Source: Kushneria phosphatilytica (GTDB lineage: Bacteria > Pseudomonadota > Gammaproteobacteria > Pseudomonadales > Halomonadaceae). Taken from it: a stretch of DNA of 64,000 nucleotides. The notes beneath the pieces were generated by a model, which was not told the DNA's origin, did not search any database, and was given only the letters and a program-made list of their open reading frames with translations. This document shows positions 51,992 to 60,540 of this stretch, one piece after another (position 1 is the stretch's first letter; every line of letters starts with the position of its first letter). Location of the stretch: the NCBI RefSeq assembly GCF_008247605.1, contig NZ_CP043420.1, forward strand, positions 186,001 to 250,000, given 5' to 3'. The translations under genes and the position numbers were made by a program.

Positions 51992-54067
51992 ATGCAACGC
52001 ATACCTTTCGATCACTGGCTGCTGGCACTGCGGACGGTACTGGCTGTCTGGCTGGCCCTTTATGTGTCATTGCGACTGGATCTCTCCCAGCCCGCCTGGG
52101 CGATCCTGGCGGTCATGATCGTGACCCTGCAGCCGGTCATGTTTACCGGCGGTACGCCGCCGATCGGCATCATTATCGGCCGCAGTCTGGCGCGCTTCTT
52201 CGGTACCCTGTTCGGTGCCATCGCCGGACTGGTGCTGATTGCCTGCTTTGCCCAGCAGCCCATGCTCTATCTGCTCTTTGCAGGGGGGTGGCTGGCGCTG
52301 TGTACCTATTATGTGATGCTCGAGGCGGATGAAACGGTCGCCTATGTAATGATGCTCAGTGGCTATACCGCGACGCTGGTATCGCTGACCGCCATTGGCA
52401 CCGGGGTTGATCAGATCTGGTCGGTTGCCCTGTCGCGCTTTACCGAAACCTCGGTGGGTATTGGCGCAGGGTTGTTGATGCATATCGTGATTGCCCCACG
52501 CTTCGGTAGCCGCAGCCTGCCGGAGGCGTTGTCCACACTGCTGAGCGAGGCGGCCGGTGATAGCCTGGTGGCGCTGGAGGGTGAGCGTTCACGGGAGACT
52601 CGGGATCGGCATTTCACGGCGCTGCTCGGGCACTATCAGCAGTTCGAAAAACTCTGTGGCCTGACCCGGCGTGAAACACGCCGTTATCGGCAGTTCATTC
52701 CGGCTCTGGATCGCTTTGCCAGCGACAGTCTGGCACTGATTACGGCTCTGCGGGAGCTGGATGAGGCGCTGCGCCGATTGCGGGCGCGGCCAGGGGGCGA
52801 AGACCGGCTCGCGCAGCTGACCGAATACGTCACCCCGCTATTGCATGACATTCGTCACCGACCCGACGGTGAGCCCGCCACCCGGCTGGCGCTGCCCGAG
52901 TTCGACTGGTCGCAGGCGGTGCAGGGAGATGCCGATCTGCGCATTGATGCCGAACTGGTTCATCAGCGGCTGAATGAGGTGCTGGGGCTGTTGCAGCATG
53001 GACGGCGGCTGCGACATGCGCTGGATAACCCTGGCCAGTCACGCGTCAAGAGTCTGCCCCGGGAGCGGCGTCCGCGCGCTCCTCATAACGAGCATTTCGT
53101 GGCTCGCTACAACGCGCTGCGGGTCTTTATTGCCTTCGAGCTACTGGGACAGTTCTGGATTCACAGTGGCTGGCACTCGGGCTATCTGGCCATGATGCTG
53201 CTGAGCGTCTTCACCGTGCTCTTTGCCCGGGCGCCCAACCCGGCGGCGATCGTCTATCAGTTCATGTGGGGGTCGATTGCGGCAGTGGTGCTGGGCGGCA
53301 TTATCCTCTTTCTGATCCTGCCGGTGATCAACGGCTTCCCGCTACTGGCGCTCACACTCGGCCTGCCGGTGATGATCGGGACCCTGGTCACGCCCTATCC
53401 CCGCTGGTCATTGCTGGGGCTGTCCGGGGCCGTGACGATGATGACCCTGCTCAATCTGCATACCACCTACAGTTTTACACCGGCGCGCTACATCAACGGT
53501 GGCCTGGCATCGATCATTGGCACCATTGTCACCATGATCACCTACTCGCTGTTTCGTCAGCGTACCCCTGCCGAGCGCATGGCCACGCTGCTGGAGGCGT
53601 ACTGGGCGGGGCTGGCACGCATCGCCGGCACCCGGTGGCTGCCCAATCGGGCACGGCTGGAGAGCCGGCTCTATGATCGTCTCGGTCGGCTGGTGGCGCT
53701 GGGAGGAAACGAGCAGTGCCTGCGTGAGGCCATCGATCTGCATGCGCTGGCGCTATGCGTCTGGCGGCTGCGTCATCTGCGCAACACGCTGGGAGAACAT
53801 CAGACGGCCATCGAAACCTGGCTGCGTGAAGTCAGCGCCCAGCTGGAACGAACGTCACGACATGAGCCGGCACTGTGGCATCGTTTCGCCGCCCAGGCCG
53901 AGGCGTGGGCCGCCCGACTGCATCATGAAACACAGCTGCCGGTGGCAGTCATCGGGGAGCTGGTCATGCTGGCACACCTGATGCGAAACGCACCCGGTAC
54001 CCGATTGGAAGCGGACAGTCGTCGGGGCGCCACCACCGGCGCAACAGTCGCCGGGGGAGAGGCGTAA
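51992..54067 (+). CDS. FUSC-family inner-membrane exporter (AaeB-like)
   Basis: A 691-residue protein with two hydrophobic blocks of about six helices each (residues 10-170 and about 375-520) flanking cytoplasmic helical domains, the AaeB/YccS plan. Stretches include LRLDLSQPAWAILAVMIVTL near 28 and SGWHSGYLAMMLLSVFTVLF near 383. AaeB-type proteins export aromatic carboxylates with a HlyD partner. The start at 51992 is chosen because helix 1 begins soon after; the frame opens at 51917. Its stop overlaps the DUF1656 start (TAATG). Confidence 0.85.
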   Translation: MQRIPFDHWLLALRTVLAVWLALYVSLRLDLSQPAWAILAVMIVTLQPVMFTGGTPPIGIIIGRSLARFFGTLFGAIAGLVLIACFAQQPMLYLLFAGGWLALCTYYVMLEADETVAYVMMLSGYTATLVSLTAIGTGVDQIWSVALSRFTETSVGIGAGLLMHIVIAPRFGSRSLPEALSTLLSEAAGDSLVALEGERSRETRDRHFTALLGHYQQFEKLCGLTRRETRRYRQFIPALDRFASDSLALITALRELDEALRRLRARPGGEDRLAQLTEYVTPLLHDIRHRPDGEPATRLALPEFDWSQAVQGDADLRIDAELVHQRLNEVLGLLQHGRRLRHALDNPGQSRVKSLPRERRPRAPHNEHFVARYNALRVFIAFELLGQFWIHSGWHSGYLAMMLLSVFTVLFARAPNPAAIVYQFMWGSIAAVVLGGIILFLILPVINGFPLLALTLGLPVMIGTLVTPYPRWSLLGLSGAVTMMTLLNLHTTYSFTPARYINGGLASIIGTIVTMITYSLFRQRTPAERMATLLEAYWAGLARIAGTRWLPNRARLESRLYDRLGRLVALGGNEQCLREAIDLHALALCVWRLRHLRNTLGEHQTAIETWLREVSAQLERTSRHEPALWHRFAAQAEAWAARLHHETQLPVAVIGELVMLAHLMRNAPGTRLEADSRRGATTGATVAGGEA

Positions 54068-54294
54068 TGTTCGACGAATGGGCCTTCATGGGGTTTCTGA
54101 TACCGCCGCTGGCCGTGCCGGTCTTCGTGGCGCTGGCGCTCTATCTGCTCACCCGGCGACTGCTCGTGCGGCTGGGGTGTTATCGCTGGCTGTGGCATCC
54201 CGCACTGGTGGATGTCGCACTTTATGCATTATTGCTGTGGGCAGTACTGGCGCTCTCCGGTGCGCTGCCCATTGCCGGTACCGGAGAGGGATAA
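54067..54294 (+). CDS. DUF1656 (AaeX-like) small membrane protein
   Basis: A 75-residue protein with two transmembrane helices (LIPPLAVPVFVALALYLLT and ALVDVALYALLLWAVLALS). It is the usual middle gene of FUSC/HlyD efflux operons. Start overlaps the exporter stop by one base, and the HlyD gene begins right after its stop. Confidence 0.88.
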   Translation: MFDEWAFMGFLIPPLAVPVFVALALYLLTRRLLVRLGCYRWLWHPALVDVALYALLLWAVLALSGALPIAGTGEG

Positions 54295-54295
54295 A

Positions 54296-55255
54296 ATGAT
54301 GGCCTTGCCCCTGAAACTGCGACGCATGCTGCGCATTCTGCTGACCGTGGTCATAGTCCTGGCCGCGCTGCTGGCTGTACGTCAGATCTGGCAGCACTAC
54401 ATGCATGACCCCTGGACCCGTGATGGTCGTATCCGCGCCGATGTCATTCATCTGAGCACGGATGTCTCCGGGCTGGTAGGCACCATCAGCGTCAGGGACA
54501 ACGACTTTGTCCACCAGGGCGATGTGCTGTTTACCATTGATCGACAGCGCTACCAGCTGGCACTGGATCAGGCACAGGCCAATCTCGAACAGCTCGGTCA
54601 GGAGCGTGATGAGGCGAAGGCCAACTACGAGCGGCGGCGTCGACTGCAGAATTATGTCTCCGACGAGGATCGCCAGAACGCCCGCTTTACCATGCTGGCC
54701 GACGAGGCGGCGGTGCGTCAGGCGAGGGTCAAGGTCCGTCAGGCGAAGCTTGATCTTGAGCGTGCCACGGTTGAGGCACCGGTGGATGGCTATATCACCA
54801 ATCAGCATCTGCGGGTCGGTGAGTATGTCACCGCCGGCAGCAATGCCATGACGCTGGTCGATGCACACAGCTTTTACGCGCTGGGCTACTTCGAGGAGAC
54901 CAAACTTTCCCGGGTTCATGTCGGGGCCCCGGCGCGGGTGCAGTTGCTCTCCAGCGATCAGCCGATTCGTGGTCATGTGGAAAGCTATGCCCACGGCATT
55001 ACCGATAACAGCCTGAGCAGCCAGTCCGGTGCTCAATCCAGTGGTCTGGCTTCGGTGAATGCGTCATTCGACTGGGTGCGTCTCTCCCAGCGTATCCCGG
55101 TAAGGATTGCGTTCGATCAGGTGCCCGAGAATATCAAGCTTTCCAATGGGCTGACGGCGACCATTTATCTGGATGCCGGTGCGGCCGCGCGCAATGACTT
55201 TCCTGACTGGCTCAAGCCGTTGCGCCATCTGTGGGAAGCGCTGATCAGCATTTGA
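54296..55255 (+). CDS. HlyD-family periplasmic adaptor (AaeA-like)
   Basis: A 319-residue membrane-fusion protein with one N-terminal helix (RILLTVVIVLAALLAVRQIW), a lipoyl/barrel-sandwich domain (STDVSGLVGTISVRDNDFVHQGD), a short helical hairpin (about 95-150) and a beta-barrel with VEAPVDGYITNQHLRVGEYV. GAGAGGGA lies before ATG 54296. With the FUSC and DUF1656 proteins it forms an AaeAB-type efflux pump, probably working with a separate outer-membrane channel. Substrate unknown. Confidence 0.88.
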   Translation: MMALPLKLRRMLRILLTVVIVLAALLAVRQIWQHYMHDPWTRDGRIRADVIHLSTDVSGLVGTISVRDNDFVHQGDVLFTIDRQRYQLALDQAQANLEQLGQERDEAKANYERRRRLQNYVSDEDRQNARFTMLADEAAVRQARVKVRQAKLDLERATVEAPVDGYITNQHLRVGEYVTAGSNAMTLVDAHSFYALGYFEETKLSRVHVGAPARVQLLSSDQPIRGHVESYAHGITDNSLSSQSGAQSSGLASVNASFDWVRLSQRIPVRIAFDQVPENIKLSNGLTATIYLDAGAAARNDFPDWLKPLRHLWEALISI

Positions 55256-55482
55256 GTCGATTCTGATAAAAGCACTTGTTGTCTTGCAGGGTGTTTAAAA
55301 ACGCACCCTCATGATCAGCATGGCGGGTTGACCCTGGTGGCGGCTGCACAGGTACGCGGCTTTTATCCTGTGGCTACCAGGATGGCTATGGCAGGGCCGC
55401 TGTGCCGGTCATGGAGGACCGGTAATTTCAGTCTGGGGAATACAATATCTTTTAATGTATGTCTTTAATATCCGGCGAGTTT

Positions 55483-55689
55483 CTATTCCCGGTTGATACC
55501 ATCAGCAGCATACGCAGTATCCTTGCGCTCGGTCACTTTCCCGGAAGAGGAAGACACGACTCCTGAATTTTCGATGTCAGGAACAGAGGTTCCAACCAGC
55601 CAATCACTATTCGAAGATGCTCTGATAGCGCCCAACAGGAAGAGAAGCGCCAGAAGGGTCAGTGTTAGATAGATGATGAGAATGGTCAA
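55483..55689 (-). CDS. small single-helix membrane protein
   Basis: A 68-residue protein if started at TTG 55689, which has GGGGG seven bases upstream; the frame opens at ATG 55782 with a poor site. It has one strong helix (ILIIYLTLTLLALLFLLGAI) followed by a polar, Ser-rich tail (SNSDWLVGTSVPDIENSGVV, KVTERKDTAYAADG). It lies in an AT-rich stretch next to the sugar transferase gene. Function unknown; expression uncertain. Confidence 0.4.
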   Translation of the reverse strand: MTILIIYLTLTLLALLFLLGAIRASSNSDWLVGTSVPDIENSGVVSSSSGKVTERKDTAYAADGINRE

Positions 55690-56302
55690 TGTAACACCCC
55701 CGATTTTTAATTGATGCAGGAATGCAGTGCGAATTGAACCCGGCGATTTTTCTGAAACAGAAAACAATACTCTGTATTTCAAACGTTATGCCGTTCCGAC
55801 CTTTTATTATAAAACGATGTTTCTGTATTATTTAATGTAGCTGGGCGGCGCGTTGTATTAATTTTTCATTTTATAAAAAATAACCGTAAATTGATTCTTC
55901 AGTTTTAAATCTTTGGTCGTAAGGTTTGACCTTTTCCCTGTTTTTTTAAACCTCTGGTATGAGTCTCGCATTGCTTTTGCACATTGCCGGGTGTTATCAG
56001 CACCCGCGCCGGATTGAAGATATGCCAATTGTGCTTTTCGTTTGTATGCCTCTTTTTTTGGCGTCCCTGATGAGTCTATCTTTCAAAGAGTGCGGCTCGC
56101 CCGTATGAGTTCGAAGAACAGCAGCTGGCTTTATAAGTAAGCGTCATGAAAAAAGTCCGGGTCGATAATCGACCTGATTTTTCATCATGCCAAAAATATT
56201 ACCAGCGTACGCCTTTGGCCCATTATTTCCGGGCTTCAGGCAGTCACCGAACATTATCCGAACAAGGGATTCGGCCTAGGGGATAGCCTGAGGATTGACA
56301 CA
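55690..56302 (+). promoter_or_regulatory. AT-rich leader region of the sugar transferase gene
   Basis: This 613-base stretch is the most AT-rich of the window and has no supportable full-length gene. An 11-codon frame (56105-56140, MSSKNSSWLYK) is followed by a terminator-like hairpin (56146-56185) and then 117 bases to the sugar transferase start. That order is compatible with a controlled leader. No JUMPstart/ops element is seen. Confidence 0.4.
56146..56185. terminator. symmetric terminator-like hairpin in the leader
   Basis: GGTCGAT / ATCGACC (56160-56166, 56168-56174) is flanked by ATGAAAAA before and TTTTTCAT after (56178-56185), so it can act on either strand. It sits upstream of, not after, a known gene. 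Confidence 0.65.
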
Positions 56303-57580
56303 ATGCAAATGACCTTTCAATCAAGCTATGGCAGGCTGCGCCACTCTCGATGGTATGAACGGATATTGCTGAGTTTCCGTACCAATCTCGTGTTGGGCTT
56401 TATACTCACCACGATCGTACCGGCTTTTTGGGAATGGGGAAGGGACTGGAATGCCCTGGGGGCGGTGACCACTATCGTGGCGAGCGGTATCGCTTATCTG
56501 GTGGCGATTAGTGCGGTACATGCCATTTCCCGTTTTCCCGGAACTTCCGCCTTTTTTTATATACTACCTTTCATGACAGTAGCCTACCTTTTGATGGGCA
56601 TACTGCTGGCGGCTTGCCAACTCGCCTTTTCCCCGGAACCCATGATCGTTTCGTATGTGATTTCACTGGTGGCTGTTTACACTGGTTATCTGATCGGAAA
56701 TCGTTATCGTGTGCGCAAGATCGCAATTGTACCCAGAGGACGGGTTGAGGATTTCTGTAAACAGCACGTTGTAGATTGGCGTTGGTTAAGGGAGCCTGAC
56801 CTGAAGGATTTGCGTGTTAATGGTATTGTTGCAGACCTGAAAAGTGAGATGACGCCTGAGTGGCAGCGTTTTCTGGCAGATTGCATGATTCGGCGTATTC
56901 CCGTTCATGATGCCCAGCGTTTTCATGAAGAGCTGACTGGCAAGGTAGGGCTCGATCATATTTATCAGAATCCGTATGGATTGCTGGTGACCAATAATAA
57001 TTATGAAATTTTCAAGAGAGCTGTCGATTTTTTTGTAGCGCTGCTGATGCTGCCAGTGATTCTACCTGTAATTGGTATTGCTGCCGTGTTAATCAAGCGT
57101 GATGATCCGGGTCCCATATTCTTCAGACAGACAAGGTCGGGGTTTCAGGGGCGTGAGTTTGATGTTTACAAATTACGCAGCATGTATGTAAATCCGGGTG
57201 ATCAGACACCTACGGCCGATGGAGAAGATCCCAGGATTACGCGTATTGGCAAAAAACTGCGCAAGTATCGAATTGATGAGTTGCCACAGCTTTTCAACGT
57301 GTTGAAAGGCGATATGAGTCTTATCGGGCCTCGCCCCGAAACACCTTCGTTGACAGCAGCTTATGAAAGAGACATTCCTTTTTTCCGCTATCGACATGTG
57401 GTGCGTCCGGGAATCACCGGATGGGCACAAATAGAGCAGGGATACGTTTCTGAAGTAGAGGGATCAAAACGCAAGCTTGAATACGATTTTTACTACATCA
57501 GGAATTTTTCCTTCTGGATCGATATCCTGATTCTGATACGCACTATAAAGACAGTATTTACCGGCTCAGGTGCCCGTTAG
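56303..57580 (+). CDS. polyprenyl-phosphate sugar-1-phosphate transferase (exopolysaccharide initiation)
   Basis: A 425-residue membrane protein. The N-terminal half has four helices (about 25-140) and a small cytoplasmic domain; the second half is the bacterial sugar transferase catalytic domain. Marker stretches are FKRAVDFFVALLMLPVILPV near 237, DDPGPIFFRQTRSGFQGREF near 266, VYKLRSM, LRKYRIDELPQLFNVLKGDM near 318 and GPRPE. It places the first sugar phosphate on the lipid carrier for exopolysaccharide. Low GC compared with neighbours suggests transfer. No other polysaccharide genes adjoin it here; the gene ends exactly at the edge of a MITE-like element. Confidence 0.85.
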   Translation: MQMTFQSSYGRLRHSRWYERILLSFRTNLVLGFILTTIVPAFWEWGRDWNALGAVTTIVASGIAYLVAISAVHAISRFPGTSAFFYILPFMTVAYLLMGILLAACQLAFSPEPMIVSYVISLVAVYTGYLIGNRYRVRKIAIVPRGRVEDFCKQHVVDWRWLREPDLKDLRVNGIVADLKSEMTPEWQRFLADCMIRRIPVHDAQRFHEELTGKVGLDHIYQNPYGLLVTNNNYEIFKRAVDFFVALLMLPVILPVIGIAAVLIKRDDPGPIFFRQTRSGFQGREFDVYKLRSMYVNPGDQTPTADGEDPRITRIGKKLRKYRIDELPQLFNVLKGDMSLIGPRPETPSLTAAYERDIPFFRYRHVVRPGITGWAQIEQGYVSEVEGSKRKLEYDFYYIRNFSFWIDILILIRTIKTVFTGSGAR

Positions 57581-57736
57581 GTCCTGTCTGAAAATTACTG
57601 CGCTCGGCAATACGGCGTTAAAATTCGGCTCAAGATGCTCATTTGCACGGTGTGAACGGGCACGCCAGCCCGGTCGTGCCTTCGCCGTTTTTTTGCCTTG
57701 CCTGGCCATCGCTCGACGGCTTTTCAGACAGGGTCT
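57579..57736. mobile_element. MITE-like element of about 155 bases
   Basis: CCTGTCTGAAAA (57583-57594) and its reverse complement TTTTCAGACAGG (57721-57732) bound a non-coding segment with an inner hairpin (GGCACG / CGTGCC, 57659-57680) followed by a seven-T run. Terminal repeats of this kind flank known insertion sequences and their derivatives. No transposase fragment is visible, and I cannot fix a target duplication, so the outer edges are approximate. The inner hairpin may serve as terminator for the sugar transferase gene. Confidence 0.55.
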
Positions 57737-58112
57737 GGGACGCATGGTTGACGTTTCAAACAGGCAGAGGTCAGTTAGGCATTATCGACTCTGAAAGACT
57801 GTTGATAGTGCATCGGGCGGTGTCGTTATCGGAACTTCCTTGGCAACTACGGCAAAGCCGCGCCTCTGTTGCCGGCATGAGCTGCCTTGACTGAGGCATT
57901 CAATGCAGGCGTCTGACCTTCGTCGTGAGATTTGGCTGCATCCTGTGCAGTGTTACGCGCTTGAGTACCACCTGATAGGCATCGGGAGGCTGCAGACAGG
58001 TCTGCAAGGCAGTGTGACGGGTGACTGGCAGGGGCAGAAGTCGGCAAGGCCTTGATGGACCTGCCAGCATGGGCGCCGATAAGCGATATAAGTCGCTGTG
58101 CAGGGCGGAAGG
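57737..58112. other. intergenic stretch without a convincing gene
   Basis: A 376-base region between the MITE-like element and the glycosylase pair. A minus-strand frame (57847-58137) encodes a polar Ala-rich tail (ARNTAQDAAKSHDEGQ) and overlaps the glycosylase gene end; it has no ribosome site. It may be the remains of a gene. Nothing else is seen. Confidence 0.4.
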
Positions 58113-58709
58113 TCAACCAATCAAACGAAAACGCCACGGTGCATCGCGATCCACTGGCTCGGCGTAGTCGATACCCACTCGTGGGCCGGTGCGCACCGCA
58201 CTGTCTGACACAGGCGTGCCGGCTGCAAACCAGAGTCCCTGGCCGCTGCAGAGATCGGCGCGATTGAAGGCCGAGCGGGTGATGCCCAATGCCTGGGAGA
58301 GCTTGCCCGGCCCGTTGCCCAGCTCGCGTCCGGCGCGGCCATTGCGTCGGGCGATCATTGCCGCTTCACCGTGGACCGGCACGATGGCGCGCAGCAGCAC
58401 CGCACCCGGCTGGCCATCGGCGTCGGTGACCACATTGAGCAGTTCATGCAGGCCATAGATCAGATAGACATAGGCGTGTCCGGGCGGGCCGTAGAGCACT
58501 CCGTTGCGCGGCGTGCGCCCGCGCGACACATGGCAGGCGCTGTCGCGCTCGTCGCCGTAGGCTTCGGTTTCGACAATCCGCGCAATCAGCATGCCTTCAG
58601 CGCTGTCATGCACCAGCTCACGACCCATCAGGTCGCGCGCTACCGTGAGCGAGTCGCGGGCAAAGAAACTGCGCGGCAGTGGTGTCGGGCGAGCGTCGGG
58701 CTCCTGCAT
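58113..58709 (-). CDS. DNA-3-methyladenine glycosylase (AAG/MPG family), copy 1
   Basis: A 198-residue base-excision glycosylase that removes alkylated purines. The catalytic Glu lies in RIVETEAYGDERDSACHVSRG (about 45-65), with the base-stacking Tyr and His of human AAG conserved (ETEAY, CH). TPRNGVLYGPPGHAYVYLIYG follows, then GNGPGKLSQALGI near 131. This copy is canonical. It is the last gene of a four-gene minus-strand run, 32 bases after copy 2. Confidence 0.88.
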   Translation of the reverse strand: MQEPDARPTPLPRSFFARDSLTVARDLMGRELVHDSAEGMLIARIVETEAYGDERDSACHVSRGRTPRNGVLYGPPGHAYVYLIYGLHELLNVVTDADGQPGAVLLRAIVPVHGEAAMIARRNGRAGRELGNGPGKLSQALGITRSAFNRADLCSGQGLWFAAGTPVSDSAVRTGPRVGIDYAEPVDRDAPWRFRLIG

Positions 58710-58741
58710 GCGTGGCTCCGTAACGCGGAAGGTGAGTCGTT

Positions 58742-59341
58742 TCAGTGGTCGATGAGGCGAAAGCGCCGCGGTGCATCGCGATCGATCGGATCAGCGTAGT
58801 CGATACCGATGCGCGGCCCGGTGGTCACGGCACACTCTGTTATCGGTTCGCCGGCGGTGAAAAAGAGCGCGCCCTGGCAGCAGAGATCAGCACGGTCGAA
58901 ACACGCACGCTCGATCCCCATTGCCCGGGTCAGCTTGCCGGGGCCATTGGCCAGTTCGCGTCCGCTGCGACCACTGCGCCGGGCCACCATCAAGGCCTTG
59001 CCGGCCAGCGGTGTCACGGCCCGAATCAGTACGGCACCGGGTGTACCCTCGGGGGCGACGACCACATTGAGCAGCGTGTGACCGTAGACGCAGTAGACAT
59101 GTCCATGACCCGGCGGACCGTAAATGGTGGCATGTCGCCGTCGACTGCCCCGGGCAGCGTAGCAGGCGCTGTCCGCTTCGGTGCCGTAGGCCTCGGTTTC
59201 GGTGATCCGGCCCACCAGCAGTCCGTCGGCACTGTCATGGACCAGTTCGTGGCCCAGCAGATCGCGCGCGATCCGGTCGGGATCACGATCGAAAAAGGCC
59301 GTGCCGAGGGCGCGCCCCCTGAGTGTCGCAACATCGACCAT
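58742..59341 (-). CDS. DNA-3-methyladenine glycosylase (AAG/MPG family), divergent copy 2
   Basis: A 199-residue paralogue of copy 1. The catalytic ETEAYG is kept, but the base-stacking His is Tyr (SACYAARG), the TPRN motif is RRH, and AYVYLIYG is GHVYCVYG, changing the second stacking Tyr to His. These sit in the pocket that holds the flipped base, so specificity or activity may differ from copy 1. ANGPGKLTRAMGI is normal. It starts 14 bases after the aspartoacylase-family gene. Confidence 0.85.
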   Translation of the reverse strand: MVDVATLRGRALGTAFFDRDPDRIARDLLGHELVHDSADGLLVGRITETEAYGTEADSACYAARGSRRRHATIYGPPGHGHVYCVYGHTLLNVVVAPEGTPGAVLIRAVTPLAGKALMVARRSGRSGRELANGPGKLTRAMGIERACFDRADLCCQGALFFTAGEPITECAVTTGPRIGIDYADPIDRDAPRRFRLIDH

Positions 59342-59355
59342 CCGTGGCGGCCGGC

Positions 59356-60474
59356 TCAGGGCGCCAGCAGATAGCCGCTGCGATGACTGTGATGCCCGGC
59401 AATGTCGGCCACAATCATGCCGCGGGTGGCCATGCGTCGCTGGCTGCGAGCATACATCATGCCTCCCTGAGGCGCGCGCAGTGCGTGCACCGTGTCATCG
59501 ATCGGATCGATGATCTCGGCGAGCAACTGATCCTGTTCGACCACATCGCCGGGTGTGGCATGAAAGACCAGTACGCCAGCGGCCGGTGCCTTGAGAAAGT
59601 CCATGGCTGCCAGCTCGGTCGCCGGATAGCACAATTCGGGCAGTACCGGAGCGTCGCCATCAATCAGGCCGGCGTGCATCAGCCAGTGAATGATCGCCTC
59701 GGCATCCCGCTCGGCCAGTTCATGGCTGACATCGTCCTGCCCACGTAATTCGAGAGTGATCGACTCGCTGCCATAGGGGATCGGAAAGCGGTCGCCGAAG
59801 CGCGTACGCAGCTGCTCCCATACCAGTGTGAAGCACTCATCGAATGACTGGCCGCCGGAATCGGTCGCCAGCATGCTCGCCTTCGAGCCGAAGTAGCGTG
59901 CCAACGGCTCGAAGGTCGGCCAGGCGGCGGGCGTGGTATAGAGATGCTCGACGGCGTTGAAGTCGCAGTGCAGGTCAACGATGTAGTCGGACGCGAACGC
60001 CAGTTGCTGCAGGGTCAGTTGCATCGCGCCCAGCGCGGATTCCGGCGCGATGGCATTCAGTGCCGCGCCGAAGCGCTCACGAATGATGGTGCGGTTGTGC
60101 TCGGCATCATCGCTCAGCCGGGTCTCCAGACCCTCGGCAATGGTATCGACCACATCGATGAAGTGGCGGTTGAAATTGGTCAGGGTTTCCAGCTCGTAGC
60201 GTCCCAGCGGCGTATCCATCAGCTGCTGATCAAGGCCGATGGGATTGGCGACCGGTACGACACAGATACGCGCGTGCAATCGATCATGCGCTTCCAGCTC
60301 GGCAAGACGCTGTCGCAGCTTCCAGGCCACCAGCATGCCGGGTAGCTCGTCGGCATGCAGTGAGGCCTGAAAGTAGACGCTGCGCTCGGCGTTGGCCGGT
60401 CCATAGTGAAAGCTGTCGAGCTGGCGTCGGGTGCCGGGGGTTTGGCCCGGTAGCGGATGGCGGCGATGTTCCAC
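59356..60474 (-). CDS. succinylglutamate desuccinylase/aspartoacylase-family protein
   Basis: A 372-residue M14-type zinc amidohydrolase. Zinc ligands are HADE within YFQASLHADELPGM near 39 and the His of IVDLHCDFNAVEH near 168; the catalytic Glu is probably in SITLELRGQDD near 242. The family deacylates N-acyl amino acids or related amides. The GTG at 60474 is preferred because AGGA lies seven bases upstream; a GTG at 60531 has a C-rich sequence instead. It follows an amino-acid binding-protein gene in the same direction, so it may process the imported compound. Confidence 0.82.
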   Translation of the reverse strand: MEHRRHPLPGQTPGTRRQLDSFHYGPANAERSVYFQASLHADELPGMLVAWKLRQRLAELEAHDRLHARICVVPVANPIGLDQQLMDTPLGRYELETLTNFNRHFIDVVDTIAEGLETRLSDDAEHNRTIIRERFGAALNAIAPESALGAMQLTLQQLAFASDYIVDLHCDFNAVEHLYTTPAAWPTFEPLARYFGSKASMLATDSGGQSFDECFTLVWEQLRTRFGDRFPIPYGSESITLELRGQDDVSHELAERDAEAIIHWLMHAGLIDGDAPVLPELCYPATELAAMDFLKAPAAGVLVFHATPGDVVEQDQLLAEIIDPIDDTVHALRAPQGGMMYARSQRRMATRGMIVADIAGHHSHRSGYLLAP

Positions 60475-60540
60475 AATAAGTCCTGTCGGGAATGCAAGGT
60501 AGGCGGCGAGCCGGCTCTGGCCGACTCGCACCGGGGAGGG

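Noticed and set aside
57847..58137. Minus-strand frame with an Ala-rich tail
   Set aside because: Overlaps the glycosylase gene end and has no ribosome site; at most a decayed gene.
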